DNA of 64,000 nucleotides from Budvicia diplopodorum (GCF_009800925.1 NZ_WOYF01000001.1:434001-498000); one strand, 5' to 3'. Shown: positions 50,016 through 62,196, counted from the first letter of the stretch. Translations and numbers: made by a program. Notes: generated by a model from the letters alone, not told the origin.

Positions 50016-50678
50016 TTATGAATTATTGTTTTTTCCAGCCGTGCGCCTGTGGCGTAAAACTTCAATTACTCCCGGCAGTATTGAGATAATAATAATCGCT
50101 ACTATCAATAACTTTAAATTTTCTTGTACGATCTTCAAGTCGCCAAAAATATATCCTGCGTATGTGAATAGCACAACCCACACCACCGCGCCGATCACAT
50201 TATAGGCAGCAAAATGGCGATAGCTCATATGCCCCATTCCGGCGACAAAGGGAGCAAAAGTGCGAACAATCGGAACAAAGCGGGCCAGAATAACCGTTTT
50301 GCCGCCGTGTTTTTCATAAAACGCATGGGTTTTATCGAGGTAACTTTTGCGAAATATTTTAGAGTTCGGATTTCTGAACAGTTTTTCACCAAAAATCCGG
50401 CCAATGGTATAGTTAACCGCATCCCCCAAGATGGCGGCGGCGATCATGAGAACAACCATGGCATGCACATTAATATCGTTGGTCGGTAGCGCCGATAGCG
50501 CACCAGCAACGAACAATAATGAGTCTCCCGGTAAAAATGGCGTCACGACTAGCCCAGTTTCACAGAATAAAATCAGAAATAAAATACCGTAGACCCAAAT
50601 ACCGTAGTCGGCAAAAATCTGAGCCAAATGCACGTCAATATGCAGAATAAAGTCAATTAGAAAAGTGATGTATTCCAT
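50016..50678 (-). CDS. dedA: DedA family membrane protein
   Basis: 220 residues (E. coli 219), SNARE-associated/VTT-domain inner-membrane protein. The acidic and basic signatures F(L)[10 protein letters not shown] (about residue 49) and [20 protein letters not shown] are present. The family supports undecaprenyl-phosphate and phospholipid transport and proton-motive force. It lies 13 bases downstream of truA. Confidence 0.95.
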   Translation of the reverse strand: MEYITFLIDFILHIDVHLAQIFADYGIWVYGILFLILFCETGLVVTPFLPGDSLLFVAGALSALPTNDINVHAMVVLMIAAAILGDAVNYTIGRIFGEKLFRNPNSKIFRKSYLDKTHAFYEKHGGKTVILARFVPIVRTFAPFVAGMGHMSYRHFAAYNVIGAVVWVVLFTYAGYIFGDLKIVQENLKLLIVAIIIISILPGVIEVLRHRRTAGKNNNS

Positions 50679-50691
50679 AGAAGGTTATCAA

Positions 50692-51507
50692 TCATCCACA
50701 AAGGTTGTTATCTAAAAATAGCGGGCCAAAAGAAACTGCAGGTAGATTAAATTGGTCCGGGTAATCGACTGAAACTAAGTATAGACCTTCAGCTTTGCCA
50801 GTGGCGGCAGCCAGCTTACGATCCTTTGCGGCTAGCAGCTCAGCCATCCAGCTTTCATGTTGATTACCACAGCCAATCTCTAACAGGCTACCTACTATAT
50901 TTCTTACCATATGGTGTACAAAAGCATTGGCTTTTATATCTACCACCACATAGTTACCCTGCCGCGTCACCTTTAAATGTTTCACATTTCGCCAAGGCGT
51001 ACGCGATTGGCACTGAACCGCACGAAAAGAAGTAAAGTCATTTTCACCCAGTAAACACTGCCCTGCCCGGTGCATACGCTGCTCATCAAGCTGCAGATGA
51101 AAGTGCGTAACCCCATGGCTCAATATGGCAGGACGAAAGCGGTGGTTATAAATAATATAGCGGTATCGGCGGGCCGTTGCACTAAATCGGGCATGAAATT
51201 CACTATCAACCTCTTTAACCCAGCGCACGGCGATATCTGAAGGTAAGTTAGCATTTACCCCCATTGTCCAGGCAACCTCTTTACGAACAGCATGAGTCTC
51301 AAAGTGTACAACCTGGCCGGTAGCATGAACGCCAGCGTCGGTTCTGCCGGCACAAAAAACGCCGATTGGTTCATTCGCTACCTGAGTCAGCGCTTGCTCC
51401 AAATGCCCCTGAACGCTGGCAACGTCTTGCTGGCGCTGCCAGCCATAGTAACGGCTGCCGTCATACTCTATACCGAGCGCAATCTTGATTTTGCCTTCGG
51501 CGGACAT
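50692..51507 (-). CDS. truA: tRNA pseudouridine(38-40) synthase TruA
   Basis: 271 residues (E. coli 270). Catalytic Asp lies in [15 protein letters not shown] (about residue 58), and [12 protein letters not shown] and [15 protein letters not shown] are conserved. It modifies U38-40 of tRNA anticodon stems. The start overlaps the usg stop codon by one base, the arrangement known from E. coli usg-truA. Confidence 0.97.
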   Translation of the reverse strand: MSAEGKIKIALGIEYDGSRYYGWQRQQDVASVQGHLEQALTQVANEPIGVFCAGRTDAGVHATGQVVHFETHAVRKEVAWTMGVNANLPSDIAVRWVKEVDSEFHARFSATARRYRYIIYNHRFRPAILSHGVTHFHLQLDEQRMHRAGQCLLGENDFTSFRAVQCQSRTPWRNVKHLKVTRQGNYVVVDIKANAFVHHMVRNIVGSLLEIGCGNQHESWMAELLAAKDRKLAAATGKAEGLYLVSVDYPDQFNLPAVSFGPLFLDNNLCG

Positions 51508-52517
51508 TAGTACATATACTCCTGAACCATCAGCTCGGCCGTTTTAACCACCATTAACGCCCCGCCAAAGCGGACATTATCAGCCACCGACCAGAACTGA
51601 ATAAGCTCAGGAATACCATAATCATTTCTTAAACAGCCAACGCTTAAGTGTGGATTTCCCGTCGCATCGCCAACCTGAGTAGGATAATCATCACTCTCAC
51701 TAATCTGAATGTCATCGGCGTTATCCAGCGCATCGGCCGCTTCCTGAGCCGACAGCGGGCGCAGGCCTTCCAGATGAACTATTTGAGCATTGCCATAAAA
51801 TACCGATGACTGAATGCACGACACCGAAATAGGAAGCCCACTGTCTTGTAATACTTTACGCACTTCATTCACTAAACGGCGCTCTTCTTTTACGCTACCT
51901 TCGGAGTCAGGCAGTAACGGTAATAAATTGAACGCTAGCTGTTTGGGAAAGAAACCCTCTTCTACCGGTAACCCGTTCAGTAAGCGCGCACTTTGCCCGG
52001 CCAAATCGTCAACGGCAGCCTTGCCATGAGCAGATGCTGCGAGCATCACCGTCACCTGCAGGCGAGCCAGATCGGCAAGATCGGACAACGGCTTAATGGC
52101 GGTTAAAAGCTGGCTGGTTAAGCTGTCAGCAACGGCAACGATATTACGGTTACGATACTCAGCAAGCGCCTGAGGATTCACATCCGGTACGACTAAAGGC
52201 ACATCGGGTTCCAGAGAAAACAGCCCGCTATTATCAATGACCAGACAGCCATTATTAGCGGCTTCTTCGGCGTACAGATTCGCAGCCTGAGGACCGGCAA
52301 CGAAAAATGCTAGTTGGGCCTGTGACCAGTCAAATTGGGCGGCATTCTGAACAATAATACTTTTACCGTTATAGCGAATAGTTTCACCAGCGGTACGCTC
52401 ACTGGCTAAAAGGTAGAGCTCTCCGACCGGGAAATTACGCTCTTCCAATAACTCAATTAACGCTTCTCCCACTGCTCCGGTGGCACCAAGTACGGCAATT
52501 TGCCAACCATCAGTCAT
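51507..52517 (-). CDS. usg: aspartate-semialdehyde dehydrogenase-like protein Usg
   Basis: 336 residues (E. coli 337). It has the ASADH fold with the NADP loop [16 protein letters not shown] at residues 8-23, but the catalytic Cys of true Asd is replaced: the site reads [12 protein letters not shown]. As in E. coli Usg, dehydrogenase activity is therefore not expected. Function unknown; co-transcribed with pdxB and truA. Confidence 0.95.
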   Translation of the reverse strand: MTDGWQIAVLGATGAVGEALIELLEERNFPVGELYLLASERTAGETIRYNGKSIIVQNAAQFDWSQAQLAFFVAGPQAANLYAEEAANNGCLVIDNSGLFSLEPDVPLVVPDVNPQALAEYRNRNIVAVADSLTSQLLTAIKPLSDLADLARLQVTVMLAASAHGKAAVDDLAGQSARLLNGLPVEEGFFPKQLAFNLLPLLPDSEGSVKEERRLVNEVRKVLQDSGLPISVSCIQSSVFYGNAQIVHLEGLRPLSAQEAADALDNADDIQISESDDYPTQVGDATGNPHLSVGCLRNDYGIPELIQFWSVADNVRFGGALMVVKTAELMVQEYMY

Positions 52518-52633
52518 GCTGAATTCTCCGAAAAATAACCATAAGTCGATCCGAGGCGAGATTGTCCGCAGCTTTAGCCGCGGAAAAAACGCCGTAATAT
52601 AACGCTGAACTACATGAACTATGTCCGATGGAA

Positions 52634-53761
52634 TTAAATCAGTTTGGTGCTGAACCCTAGCTGTTGCAGTAATGCCTGACTGTTTGCATTATCGCACTCA
52701 ACGGTCAGCGAAGACCATTCCCGACGTTCGATATACTCTTTGCGTAAGCGGTCAAACTCGCCGGGCTGACCGGCAACCGCTCTCAGCGGAGCATCATCAC
52801 GGCGGACATCATACACCAGATGAATCAATCGTTTGAGCCTGCTCTCGTCCAATTCACCATTTAATGTAATCCGGTTGAACTCGGCTTCAGGCAGCAGAGA
52901 GGATAATTCAATACTTTTTGGCTGCCCGATATGCTGGCTGAACGCTTGATAAATTTGAGTAGTACCGCGCGCTTTACCCTCAAGGGAGTAACCGGCAATA
53001 TGCGGTGTGCCAACATCAACCAGTGCTAACAGCGGCAGCAGTAGCTCAGGCTCCTGTTCCCACACGTCCAGAATCGTACTGAGATTTTTGCCCTGCTCCA
53101 GCGCATTGAGCAACGCTTGATTATCAACGACTGCCCCGCGTGAGGCATTGATCAATATACGCCCTTCCGGCAATGCTGACAGTAAATCAGCATCTACCAT
53201 ATGATAGGTTTTATCTTGCCCTTCACGATAAAGCGGAGTGTGGAAGGTTAAAATATCGGCCTCTTTAACCAGTTTATCCAGTGGCCAAAAGGTTTCACTA
53301 CTGTCGACACGCGCCCTTGGCGGATCGCACAGTAGCGTATTAACCCCCAACGCGTTTAAACGAGCGTTTAAACGGGAACCCACGTTGCCGACGCCGATAA
53401 TCCCCACCGTTTTATCTTTTAACGAAAATCTATCCCGCTCGGCTAGCATCAGTAGCGCTGAAAACACATATTCAACCACAGCAATCGCATTACAGCCGGG
53501 CGCACCGGAAAAACCGATCCCTTGCTGCGTGAGCCATTTATCATCTACGTGATCCGTTCCTGCCGTTGCGGTACCAACAAAGCTAACCTTAGAACCCGCC
53601 AGCAATGCCTGATTCACTTTGGTAACTGAACGTACCATTAAAGCATCGGCATCGGCCAGCACGGAGCTATTTAGCTGTCGACCGGCAACTAAACGCACAT
53701 CCCCCAACTGCCCGAATAGCGTTTGGGCGTAGGGCATATTTTCATCAGCCACAATTTTCAC
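52634..53761 (-). CDS. pdxB: erythronate-4-phosphate dehydrogenase
   Basis: 375 residues (E. coli 378), D-2-hydroxyacid dehydrogenase family enzyme of pyridoxal phosphate synthesis. NAD loop [16 protein letters not shown] (about residue 120), catalytic Arg in [15 protein letters not shown] and His in [17 protein letters not shown] are present; a C-terminal dimerisation domain follows. Upstream, E. coli has flk and fabB; here an ERIC element and queC follow, so synteny ends at this gene. Confidence 0.97.
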   Translation of the reverse strand: MKIVADENMPYAQTLFGQLGDVRLVAGRQLNSSVLADADALMVRSVTKVNQALLAGSKVSFVGTATAGTDHVDDKWLTQQGIGFSGAPGCNAIAVVEYVFSALLMLAERDRFSLKDKTVGIIGVGNVGSRLNARLNALGVNTLLCDPPRARVDSSETFWPLDKLVKEADILTFHTPLYREGQDKTYHMVDADLLSALPEGRILINASRGAVVDNQALLNALEQGKNLSTILDVWEQEPELLLPLLALVDVGTPHIAGYSLEGKARGTTQIYQAFSQHIGQPKSIELSSLLPEAEFNRITLNGELDESRLKRLIHLVYDVRRDDAPLRAVAGQPGEFDRLRKEYIERREWSSLTVECDNANSQALLQQLGFSTKLI

Positions 53762-53917
53762 GTTATTTTTCTCTTATGCATTCCGGCTAAGCGCCAGAGG
53801 GTTCATATTGTTGAGACGACCCATCGCAAAACATGGCATCATAGCCGCGTTATCAGCCCTAGCGAACAATATAACCAAGTTAGGCGTACGGGCCGTTTCG
53901 GTAATACCGAGCTATTA

Positions 53918-54044
53918 TATACCCAAAATAGTCCGAGTTGCAGGAAGGCGGCAAGTGAATAGAGCCCGATGAGCATACTGGAGTAAGTGATTCGGGTATA
54001 CCTACGTAGCCAACGCACCTGCAGCTTGAACTATTAGGGGTATA
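53918..54044. repeat. ERIC element, full 127 bp
   Basis: Exactly 127 bases from TATACCCAAAATAGTCCGAG to AGGGGTATA, with the ERIC blocks GTTGCAGGAAGGCGGCAAGT, CCGATGAGCATACTGGAGTA and AGCCAACGCACCTGCAGCTT. It lies between divergent pdxB and queC, where the order of genes departs from E. coli. Confidence 0.95.
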
Positions 54045-54153
54045 ACCCCCCTTAGCCCATTTATTGGGCGTAAATATTCAGTAATCAGGTATGAGGCACA
54101 TGCCCTACCAATAAAAACAAAAGTCAGCATCGCGTTAAATTTATGGAGCTTAC

Positions 54154-54843
54154 ATGAAGCGTGCAGTGGTAGTTTTCAGCGGCGGACAAGATTCAACAAC
54201 CTGCCTTATTCAAGCGCTCAAGCAATATGATGAAGTGCACTGCGTCACTTTTGACTATGGTCAACGCCATCAGGCTGAGATTGATATCGCCCGGGAACTG
54301 GCAACAAAGCTTGGCGTTACCGCGCATAAAGTGATGGACGTACGGCTCCTGAATGAACTGGCTATCAGTAGCCTGACCAGAGACAACATTCCAGTCCCCA
54401 AAGCCGCCGACGATGGGATCCCCAATACCTTTGTGCCCGGCAGAAATATCCTGTTTCTGACGCTGGCCGCTATTTATGCCTATCAGATAAAATCTGAAGC
54501 GGTGATCACCGGCGTTTGTGAAACTGACTTCTCTGGTTATCCGGACTGCCGTGATGAATTTGTTAAAGCGCTCAACCATGCCGTTTCATTAGGAATGGCC
54601 TACAACGTTCGGTTTGAAACTCCGCTAATGTGGCTGGATAAAGCCGAGACTTGGGCTTTAGCCGATTATTACGGTCAACTGGACCTAGTTCGCCAGCAAA
54701 CCCTAACGTGCTATAACGGCATTCAAGGTGACGGCTGCGGCGAATGCCCTTCCTGCCATTTGAGAGCCAACGGGCTTACTCATTATTTAGCCAACAAGCC
54801 GAACATCGTTAGCCAGCTCAAAGCTAAGCTGGCGCTAGAATAA
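54154..54843 (+). CDS. queC: 7-cyano-7-deazaguanine synthase QueC
   Basis: 229 residues (E. coli 231). ATP pyrophosphatase loop [12 protein letters not shown] at residues 7-18; the zinc site uses Cys in [20 protein letters not shown] at about 188-205. It makes preQ0 for queuosine tRNA modification. I saw no preQ1-type riboswitch in its 110-base leader. Confidence 0.97.
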   Translation: MKRAVVVFSGGQDSTTCLIQALKQYDEVHCVTFDYGQRHQAEIDIARELATKLGVTAHKVMDVRLLNELAISSLTRDNIPVPKAADDGIPNTFVPGRNILFLTLAAIYAYQIKSEAVITGVCETDFSGYPDCRDEFVKALNHAVSLGMAYNVRFETPLMWLDKAETWALADYYGQLDLVRQQTLTCYNGIQGDGCGECPSCHLRANGLTHYLANKPNIVSQLKAKLALE

Positions 54844-54883
54844 CGAGCACATTGGTTTTCTCCATACTGTTTCATATCGATAT

Positions 54884-54917
54884 GCCGCATATCACACCAG
54901 CCGGTGAAATATGCGGC
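54884..54917. terminator. hairpin between convergent queC and ybaV
   Basis: GCCGCATAT and ATATGCGGC arms with a 16-base loop containing a further CAC/GTG pair, between two converging genes. No T-run; weak or rho-assisted termination. Confidence 0.5.
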
Positions 54918-54932
54918 CCGCTTAGTAGAAAA

Positions 54933-55310
<378 letters not shown>

Positions 55311-55372
55311 TCACAGAACCCGTACATTGCCAATATTGAGAACAACCAACAATCGAGAGATTTCAGATATGC

Positions 55373-55396
55373 AAAAGGCCACCGAAGTGGCCTTTG
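55373..55396 (-). terminator. ppiD terminator
   Basis: Minus strand AAAGGCCAC, loop TTCG, GTGGCCTTTTG: stable tetraloop stem 47 bases downstream of the ppiD stop codon. Confidence 0.75.
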
Positions 55397-55442
55397 AATA
55401 GAAGCAAGCTATTACAAAAATTTGCGAAGCTTATTGCACATT

Positions 55443-57329
55443 TTACTGTGCTTCACCGATGTCACCCATCTTAATTTTCGCCTGCTGACGAAGATTACTG
55501 ACTAGTGAATCTAGAATAACTCCGCTAGTTTGCTTCACAAGCTCATCGCTAAAGGCTTTCGCCTCTTCACCGGTTAACGTCCCGCTATGAACTGCATCGA
55601 GAGCAACTAACACAACTTCGTCATCTTTATTGGTTGAGACGCCATAAGTCGGTTTATTATCTTTAGGCAGAGCCAGAGCAAACGTGCTTTCAGCCAGTTG
55701 GGCGTCGTCTGAGCGACGGGTGATAACCTGCTTGTCGCCAAACTTAACGTTAGCTGCGCTAAGGGCTTCATTGCCTTTATCGGAGCTTAACGCCACCAGC
55801 AGCTTATCAGCCTGCTCGCGCGCCATTTTCATCACGTTCTGACGCTTTAATAACGCCGTAATATCAGCAGAAACTTGCTCAAATGGTTTAATCGCTTCCG
55901 GGCGATGTTCAGCAATACGCAGTACAAAGGCGCGGTCGCCTTCAACGGTAATCACATCAGAGTTCCGGCCCGGAGCGCCGTTAGTACCAAACAGGGAACC
56001 GCCAAAGATTTCCTGAGCGATTTCAGGGTATGAGAGCGCTTTTGGAATATTGTCACGAGTAAACCAGTCGCTTTCAACCGCTTTAAGACCGGACGCCTTC
56101 TCTGCATCGGCCAGAGACAAATTATTACTTCCGGCACCGTCAATCAGCTTAGCCTGCAAGTCTTCATATTTGTTATATGACTTCTCCTGAAGCAGATTCT
56201 GAGTGATTTCCTTCTTCACGTCATCAAGCGGCTTTTGTTGCTCCGGCTGAGTATCATTCAGGCGCACAACTAAATAGCCTAAATCAGAATGGATAAGGTC
56301 AGAAATTTGGCCTTTCTCCGTTAGTTTCGCTTTGGCGATATCATCAGTGACTGCGCTGGCTTCTAGCCATCCGAGCTCACCGCCTTTAGCCGCGGAGTCT
56401 TTGTCTATCGATTTTGCTTTAGCTACGTCAGCAAAGTTTGCACCGGTCTTTAATTGCTCCAGAACAGACTTCGCGTCACTCTCTTTCTCCAGCACAATAA
56501 TACTGTAGTTAAAACGCGGCTTTTGCATATACATCGGTTTGTTTTTTGCGTAGAAATCAGCAATTTCCTGAGCGGTAACGGTGAGACCGTCCGTCAGCGA
56601 TGCCGCATCAACCTCAATATAGTTCACTCTGACGCTTTCAGGCGCAGTGAAGCGGTTCTTGTTCTGCTCATAGAAGTCTTTAACTGCCTGTTCAGAAGGC
56701 TCTGCCGTTTTCTGAGCGGCCAATGCAGCCATATCGATGTTAGCGGTACGTATATCGCGCTTTTGGTCAATCAGAGCAATAATCGATTGGGCTTCAGACG
56801 GTAACGCAAAGTTAGTACCGGAATAGCCTTCAAGCAGTTGCTGAGTCAGAAGCTGTTTACGCATCAGTTCAGCATACTGTGGAGGCTGATACTGGAACTG
56901 GTTAAGCAACTTCAAATATTTATCGTTATCAAACTTACCGTTGGTCTGAAATTCAGGAGATGACTGAATAGCCAATCGCACCTGATCGTCGCCGATAGCC
57001 AAACCAATTTTTGCTGCATATTGGTCAAGCAAAACGTCATTGATCATTCGATTCAATACTTGCTGACGCATTTGCTTCATATAGCCTTCATTCGAGGCTA
57101 ATTGGGAGAATTGATCGCCTAGCTGTTGTTGTAAACGACTACGTTCACCGGCTAAAGCCTGTTCAAAATTCGCACGGCCGATTTCTTGTCCGTTGACTTC
57201 GGCGGCATACTGTTGAGAACCACCACTGAGGTAGCCGCTAACGCCGGTCAAAACAAACGATACGATAATCATGGCCAAGATAACTTTAAGTACGACGTGA
57301 TTGGCGGCCGCACGTAGATTGTCCATCAT
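55443..57329 (-). CDS. ppiD: periplasmic folding chaperone PpiD
   Basis: 628 residues (E. coli 623). One N-terminal membrane anchor (about 12-34, VVLKVILAMIIVSFVLTGVSGYL), a SurA-like N-terminal chaperone domain (about 35-220), a parvulin-like PPIase domain (about 265-360, with FADVAKAKSIDKDSAAKGGE and LGWLEA), and a C-terminal helical part. It works with YfgM near the Sec translocon on proteins emerging in the periplasm. Parvulin catalytic residues are poorly kept, as in the E. coli protein. Confidence 0.96.
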   Translation of the reverse strand: MMDNLRAAANHVVLKVILAMIIVSFVLTGVSGYLSGGSQQYAAEVNGQEIGRANFEQALAGERSRLQQQLGDQFSQLASNEGYMKQMRQQVLNRMINDVLLDQYAAKIGLAIGDDQVRLAIQSSPEFQTNGKFDNDKYLKLLNQFQYQPPQYAELMRKQLLTQQLLEGYSGTNFALPSEAQSIIALIDQKRDIRTANIDMAALAAQKTAEPSEQAVKDFYEQNKNRFTAPESVRVNYIEVDAASLTDGLTVTAQEIADFYAKNKPMYMQKPRFNYSIIVLEKESDAKSVLEQLKTGANFADVAKAKSIDKDSAAKGGELGWLEASAVTDDIAKAKLTEKGQISDLIHSDLGYLVVRLNDTQPEQQKPLDDVKKEITQNLLQEKSYNKYEDLQAKLIDGAGSNNLSLADAEKASGLKAVESDWFTRDNIPKALSYPEIAQEIFGGSLFGTNGAPGRNSDVITVEGDRAFVLRIAEHRPEAIKPFEQVSADITALLKRQNVMKMAREQADKLLVALSSDKGNEALSAANVKFGDKQVITRRSDDAQLAESTFALALPKDNKPTYGVSTNKDDEVVLVALDAVHSGTLTGEEAKAFSDELVKQTSGVILDSLVSNLRQQAKIKMGDIGEAQ

Positions 57330-57475
57330 AGGGTGATAACACTCCGCTGTAATAGGCTAAACCATGAAACCTTGTAATAGCGGCTAAACGCCGACAGGTT
57401 TGCATTTCTACCAGTGCAGCATGTTGCTTAGCACAGGTAATGGTTATGGGTTTATGATCACCTTAAAAAAGGCAT

Positions 57476-57503
57476 AAAAAAAGCGCATCTTAAAGATACG
57501 CTT
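57476..57503 (-). terminator. hupB terminator
   Basis: Minus strand AAGCGTATCTT, AAGATGCGCTT then a seven-T run: a rho-independent terminator 83 bases after the hupB stop codon. Confidence 0.9.
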
Positions 57504-57585
57504 ATATTCTATCAGTTCATTGCGATTAGGTAATGCTTTAGCGCTAAAAATAATAAGCGCAATAAAACAATAACCGACAAAGAAC

Positions 57586-57858
57586 TTAGTTAACTGCGTC
57601 TTTCAGTGCTTTACCAGCACGGAATGCAGGAACTTTCGCTGCTGCGATTTTAATTTCTTTGCCAGTTTGTGGGTTGCGGCCAGTACGCGCAGCGCGCTCA
57701 CGAACAACAAATGAACCAAAACCAACTAAAGCAACCTGATCTCCGCTCTTCAGCGCTTCAGTTACAGCTTCAATGATTGCATCTAACGAACGGCCCGCTG
57801 CAGCCTTAGAAATATCTGCTCCCGCAGCAATTTGGTCGATCAGTTGTGACTTATTCAC
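57586..57858 (-). CDS. hupB: DNA-binding protein HU-beta
   Basis: 90 residues, the E. coli length and nearly the same sequence ([20 protein letters not shown] at the start; [16 protein letters not shown] forms the DNA-clasping arm with its intercalating Pro). It is a nucleoid architectural protein forming dimers with HU-alpha. Between lon and ppiD as in E. coli, with its own promoter likely in the 120 bases after the lon terminator. Confidence 0.98.
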   Translation of the reverse strand: MNKSQLIDQIAAGADISKAAAGRSLDAIIEAVTEALKSGDQVALVGFGSFVVRERAARTGRNPQTGKEIKIAAAKVPAFRAGKALKDAVN

Positions 57859-57982
57859 TATTAAATCCCCTTTACGATAAATTGTCGTCCCTGATCATCG
57901 ATAGGGATACGACGCCACTGCTGTTATATCAGGCAAGACCTGCCATAGCAAGTCATCTTGACACCTTAATTTAACGGCACAT

Positions 57983-58015
57983 AAAAAAACTGGCAAGAGA
58001 GAATACCCTTGCCAG
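57983..58015 (-). terminator. lon terminator
   Basis: Minus strand CTGGCAAG, ten-base loop, CTTGCCAG and a seven-T run: rho-independent terminator between lon and hupB. Confidence 0.93.
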
Positions 58016-58046
58016 CACCAGTTTTATCTAGAATATTTGCTGTCTG

Positions 58047-60404
58047 TCACTGTTTTGGGCTAACAGGCTGCGCACCGAAGGCCGGATTGACCAACGCAAG
58101 CGCCAATACTTCCTCAATTCGCTCCACGGGGTGGATGTCCAAATCGGCAATAATGTTGTCTGGAATGTCTTCCAAGTCGCGCTTATTCTCAAAAGGAATC
58201 AGAACCGTTTTGATTCCCCCCCGGTGAGCAGCCAGCAATTTTTCTTTCAGGCCACCAATGGGAAGCACGTGCCCGCGCAGCGTAATTTCACCGGTCATCG
58301 CCACATCAGCACGCACCGGGTTACCTGTTAAGCAAGACACTAACGCAGTACACATTGCGGTACCGGCACTTGGGCCATCTTTTGGCGTAGCGCCTTCAGG
58401 TACGTGTACGTGAATGTCGCGTTTTTCATAGAAGTCGGCATTGATGCCTAACTTCTCTGCTCTGGCGCGAACCACGGTTAATGCAGCCTGAATGGACTCT
58501 TGCATCACTTCACCCAGCGAACCGGTATAGGTTAGCTTGCCTTTACCGGGAACACAGGCCGTTTCGATAGTCAGTAAGTCGCCACCAACTTCGGTCCATG
58601 CCAGACCGGTAACCTGCCCGATGCGATTTTCGCTGTCTGCACGGCCGTAGTCAAAACGTTGAACGCCTAAAAACTCTTTTAAGTTATCGCCGTTAACGGT
58701 GATGTGCTTAATGCTCTTATTCATCAACAGCGTTTTAACCGCTTTACGACAGACTTTAGAAATTTCACGCTCCAGGCTACGTACGCCAGCTTCGCGGGTA
58801 TAGTAACGAATCATTGACACAATCGCCGAATCATCGACGGTTAACTCACCTTTTTTCAGTGCGTTACGCTCAAGCTGTTTCGGTAATAAGTGCTGCTTAG
58901 CAATGTTTAGCTTTTCATCTTCGGTATAACCCGACAGGCGAATCACTTCCATACGGTCCAATAACGGTGCAGGAATATTCATCGAGTTAGAGGTTGCCAC
59001 AAACATTACGTCAGACAGGTCGTAGTCCACTTCTAAATAGTGATCGTTAAACGCCACGTTTTGCTCTGGGTCCAACACCTCTAACAGTGCTGATGCCGGA
59101 TCGCCGCGCATATCCGAAGACATCTTATCAATCTCATCAAGCAGGAACAGCGGGTTTTTAACCCCGACTTTTGCCATTTTCTGAATCAATTTACCCGGCA
59201 TTGAACCAATATAAGTCCGGCGATGACCGCGAATTTCAGCCTCATCACGAACGCCACCCAGCGCCATACGAACGTATTTACGTCCGGTAGCATTAGCAAT
59301 GGACTGGCCCAAAGAGGTTTTACCCACGCCCGGAGGCCCGACTAAGCAAAGAATAGGCCCTTTGATTTTGCTAACGCGGCTTTGAACTGCCAGATACTCA
59401 AGAATACGATCTTTGACTCGGTCGAGCCCATAGTGATCGGTATCGAGAATTTCCTGCGCTTTGTTCAGATCCTTTTTTACTTTACTACGGGCATTCCACG
59501 GAACTTGAATCATCCAGTCGATATAGCCGCGTACCACCGTTGCCTCTGCGGACATCGGTGACATCATTTTTAGCTTTTGAAGCTCAGCCTCAGTTTTATC
59601 ACGGGCCTCTTTTGGCATCTTGGCCGCTTCGATTTTGCGCTTCAGCATTTCGTTCTCATCGGGCGCATCGTCCATCTCACCCAACTCTTTTTGAATGGCT
59701 TTCATTTGCTCATTCAAATAGTACTCACGCTGGCTTTTTTCCATCTGCTTTTTGACCCGATTACGGATCCGTTTTTCAACCTGTAGCAGATCGATTTCTG
59801 ATTCCATCATCGCCATTAAAAATTCCAGACGTTCGCCTACGTCCGTCATTTCCAAAACGGTTTGCTTATCGCTGAGCTTCAAGGACATATGGGCAGCAAT
59901 GGTGTCGGCCAAACGCGCTGGATCTTCAATACCGTTCAGCGAAGTCAGAACTTCCGGCGGGATCTTTTTATTCAGCTTGATATAACCGTCAAACTGATTG
60001 ATTGCCGTACGAATCAGTACTTCTTGCTCTTGCTCATCAATGCCGACGCTGGATAAATATTCTGCCTGTGCGGCAAAATGCTCGCCGTTATCAGCAAGCG
60101 TAGTAATTCGGGCACGCTGAATTCCTTCAACCAGTACTTTCACCGTACCGTCTGGTAATTTCAACATTTGTAGAATAGAAGCCACGGTTCCCACAGCGTA
60201 AAGATCGTTAACGCCCGGCTCATCCTGAGTGGCATCTTTCTGAGCCACCATGAGAACTTTCTTGTCCTGCTCCATAGCAGCTTCAAGACAGCGAATAGAT
60301 TTTTCTCTACCAACAAATAATGGGATAACCATGTGCGGATAAACCACTACGTCTCGTAATGGCAGTGCCGGAATTTCAATGCGTTCGGAACGCTCAGCAT
60401 TCAT
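58047..60404 (-). CDS. lon: ATP-dependent protease Lon
   Basis: 785 residues (E. coli 784). N-terminal substrate-binding LON domain (about 10-200), AAA+ module with Walker [10 protein letters not shown] (about residue 357) and Walker [11 protein letters not shown], and the C-terminal peptidase domain with the catalytic Ser in [11 protein letters not shown] (about 679) and Lys in [13 protein letters not shown] (about 722). Degrades misfolded and regulatory proteins. A conserved heat-shock promoter lies upstream. Confidence 0.98.
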   Translation of the reverse strand: MNAERSERIEIPALPLRDVVVYPHMVIPLFVGREKSIRCLEAAMEQDKKVLMVAQKDATQDEPGVNDLYAVGTVASILQMLKLPDGTVKVLVEGIQRARITTLADNGEHFAAQAEYLSSVGIDEQEQEVLIRTAINQFDGYIKLNKKIPPEVLTSLNGIEDPARLADTIAAHMSLKLSDKQTVLEMTDVGERLEFLMAMMESEIDLLQVEKRIRNRVKKQMEKSQREYYLNEQMKAIQKELGEMDDAPDENEMLKRKIEAAKMPKEARDKTEAELQKLKMMSPMSAEATVVRGYIDWMIQVPWNARSKVKKDLNKAQEILDTDHYGLDRVKDRILEYLAVQSRVSKIKGPILCLVGPPGVGKTSLGQSIANATGRKYVRMALGGVRDEAEIRGHRRTYIGSMPGKLIQKMAKVGVKNPLFLLDEIDKMSSDMRGDPASALLEVLDPEQNVAFNDHYLEVDYDLSDVMFVATSNSMNIPAPLLDRMEVIRLSGYTEDEKLNIAKQHLLPKQLERNALKKGELTVDDSAIVSMIRYYTREAGVRSLEREISKVCRKAVKTLLMNKSIKHITVNGDNLKEFLGVQRFDYGRADSENRIGQVTGLAWTEVGGDLLTIETACVPGKGKLTYTGSLGEVMQESIQAALTVVRARAEKLGINADFYEKRDIHVHVPEGATPKDGPSAGTAMCTALVSCLTGNPVRADVAMTGEITLRGHVLPIGGLKEKLLAAHRGGIKTVLIPFENKRDLEDIPDNIIADLDIHPVERIEEVLALALVNPAFGAQPVSPKQ

Positions 60405-60487
60405 AGAGCTCTCTCTTTGTTAGTTTTTCACCCAAAAATATTGGTTGAAAAAGGATATTCGCCATTAACGTAATACTATAGAAGAGT

Positions 60488-60515
60488 ATATGGGGACAAT
60501 TAAGGTACATTCAAC
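60488..60515 (-). promoter_or_regulatory. sigma-32 heat-shock promoter of lon
   Basis: Minus strand -35 GTTGAATG and -10 CCCCATAT separated by 12 bases, with the same boxes as the E. coli lon promoter; about 84 bases before the lon start codon. Predicts heat induction through RpoH. Confidence 0.9.
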
Positions 60516-60740
60516 GGTAGAATTAGATAAAAAAATAGGATAGTTGAAACCTGTTCCAGTCATGTTTGATAGCGCGCGCGTTATCCGCAAAGACCGAAGC
60601 CATTAATCTCCCTTACTTAATCTATACAGTAGAATAAAGATTAACAAAATCAATATGTAAAATAGGCCAAATTTGTATTTTTCCTATTCTAACCTTCAGT
60701 CACAGCGCTCATTTCTACCGGTACGGAATAACGCGATAAG

Positions 60741-60777
60741 AAAGGCCCGATAAACGTTTCGGTTTATCGGGCCTTTT
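60741..60777 (-). terminator. clpX terminator
   Basis: Minus strand AAAGGCCCGATAAAC, short loop, GTTTATCGGGCCTTTC: a 15-bp perfect stem just after clpX; could work in both directions. Confidence 0.88.
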
Positions 60778-60795
60778 AACTGCAGTGCTAAATCG

Positions 60796-62064
60796 TTATT
60801 CGCCTGAAGCCTGAGCTTCGGGTTTTCCATAGATTAGTAACGGCTCTGAATTAGATTCAATCACCGATGCATCAATAACGACTTTTTCAACGTTTTCCAG
60901 CGATGGAATTTCATACATCGTATTCAACAGTGCAGCTTCAACGATAGAACGCAGACCACGAGCACCGGTCTTACGTGACATTGCTTTCTTCGCGATAGCC
61001 ACTAGCGCTTCGTCTCGGAACTCAAGCTCTACGTTCTCAAGATTGAACAGCGCCTGATACTGCTTGGTTAACGCATTCTTAGGTTCATTCAGAATCTGAA
61101 TCAGCGCCTGCTCGTCGAGCTCACCCAAGGTGGCAACAACCGGCAGACGGCCGATAAACTCTGGTATAAGACCAAATTTAATCAAATCTTCAGGCTCAAC
61201 CTGTCTAAACAGTTCGCCTTCCGTTGCTTTATCAGAATCTTTCTTAACCGTGGCAGCAAAGCCAATACCCGTTCCGGTTTCAACGCGCTGACCGATGACT
61301 TTATCTAAGCCGGCAAATGCACCGCCGCAAATAAATAGGATCTTGGAGGTATCAACCTGCAAAAACTCCTGCTGCGGATGTTTACGCCCGCCCTGTGGAG
61401 GAACTGCAGCAATGGTACCTTCGATCAGTTTCAGTAAAGCCTGTTGTACACCTTCACCGGATACGTCACGGGTAATGGATGGATTATCTGACTTACGAGA
61501 GATCTTATCGATTTCATCGATATAAACGATGCCCCGCTGAGCTTTTTCAACGTCGTAATCACATTTTTGCAGCAGCTTTTGAATAATATTCTCAACGTCT
61601 TCACCTACATAACCAGCCTCGGTTAAGGTAGTGGCATCGGCCATAGTGAAAGGAACGTCAAGCAGACGGGCCAACGTTTCTGCCAGCAGCGTTTTACCGC
61701 TACCGGTTGGGCCAATCAGCAGAATATTACTTTTAGACAGCTCAACGCTACTGTTGCTAGAGCTACGCAAGCGCTTGTAGTGATTATAAACCGCTACGGC
61801 TAACACTTTCTTAGCCTGCTCCTGCCCGATGACATAGTCATCCAGGTGGTGACGAATTTCATGCGGAGTCGGGAGCGCGCTACGATCTTTATGCGGCACT
61901 AACTCTTTGATCTCTTCACGAATAATATCGTTACATAAGTCGACACATTCATCGCAGATATACACTGACGGCCCAGCGATTAATTTGCGAACTTCATGCT
62001 GGCTTTTACCACAGAAAGTGCAATACAGCAGCTTTCCTGAACCGTCTTTGCCCTTATCTGTCAT
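60796..62064 (-). CDS. clpX: ClpXP protease ATPase subunit ClpX
   Basis: 422 residues (E. coli 424). N-terminal zinc-binding domain with Cys15, Cys18 and a second pair in [13 protein letters not shown]+ module with Walker [13 protein letters not shown] (about residue 119), Walker [12 protein letters not shown], pore loop GYVGEDVE and the ClpP-docking IGF-type loop. Unfolds substrates, including ssrA-tagged proteins, into ClpP. Lies 132 bases after clpP. Confidence 0.98.
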   Translation of the reverse strand: MTDKGKDGSGKLLYCTFCGKSQHEVRKLIAGPSVYICDECVDLCNDIIREEIKELVPHKDRSALPTPHEIRHHLDDYVIGQEQAKKVLAVAVYNHYKRLRSSSNSSVELSKSNILLIGPTGSGKTLLAETLARLLDVPFTMADATTLTEAGYVGEDVENIIQKLLQKCDYDVEKAQRGIVYIDEIDKISRKSDNPSITRDVSGEGVQQALLKLIEGTIAAVPPQGGRKHPQQEFLQVDTSKILFICGGAFAGLDKVIGQRVETGTGIGFAATVKKDSDKATEGELFRQVEPEDLIKFGLIPEFIGRLPVVATLGELDEQALIQILNEPKNALTKQYQALFNLENVELEFRDEALVAIAKKAMSRKTGARGLRSIVEAALLNTMYEIPSLENVEKVVIDASVIESNSEPLLIYGKPEAQASGE

Positions 62065-62196
62065 TAGTAAACCTCATAGATTTAATCTTAATTCTGTGCA
62101 TCCTGCTTGGCTGACCTTCTTTAGCAATAGCATGCCGCTATGATGATACGTTTTGGATCGAGCAACGGCATCAATGTCGCTTATCAAACATCACGA

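Larger units (their letters stand above)
60405..60795. other. lon-clpX intergenic region
   Basis: 391 bases holding the lon leader (GAGAGAGCTCT just before the start codon, as in E. coli), the sigma-32 promoter (60488-60515) and, at the far end, the clpX terminator (60741-60777). No small gene seen in between. Confidence 0.8.

Noticed and set aside
51507-52517. Functional aspartate-semialdehyde dehydrogenase
   Set aside because: The catalytic Cys position reads Ser/Thr (ADSLTSQ), exactly as in Usg proteins; it is a known inactive-type paralogue rather than a new variant.
54045-54153. preQ1 riboswitch in the queC leader
   Set aside because: No H-type pseudoknot pattern or preQ1-I consensus could be found in the 110 bases.
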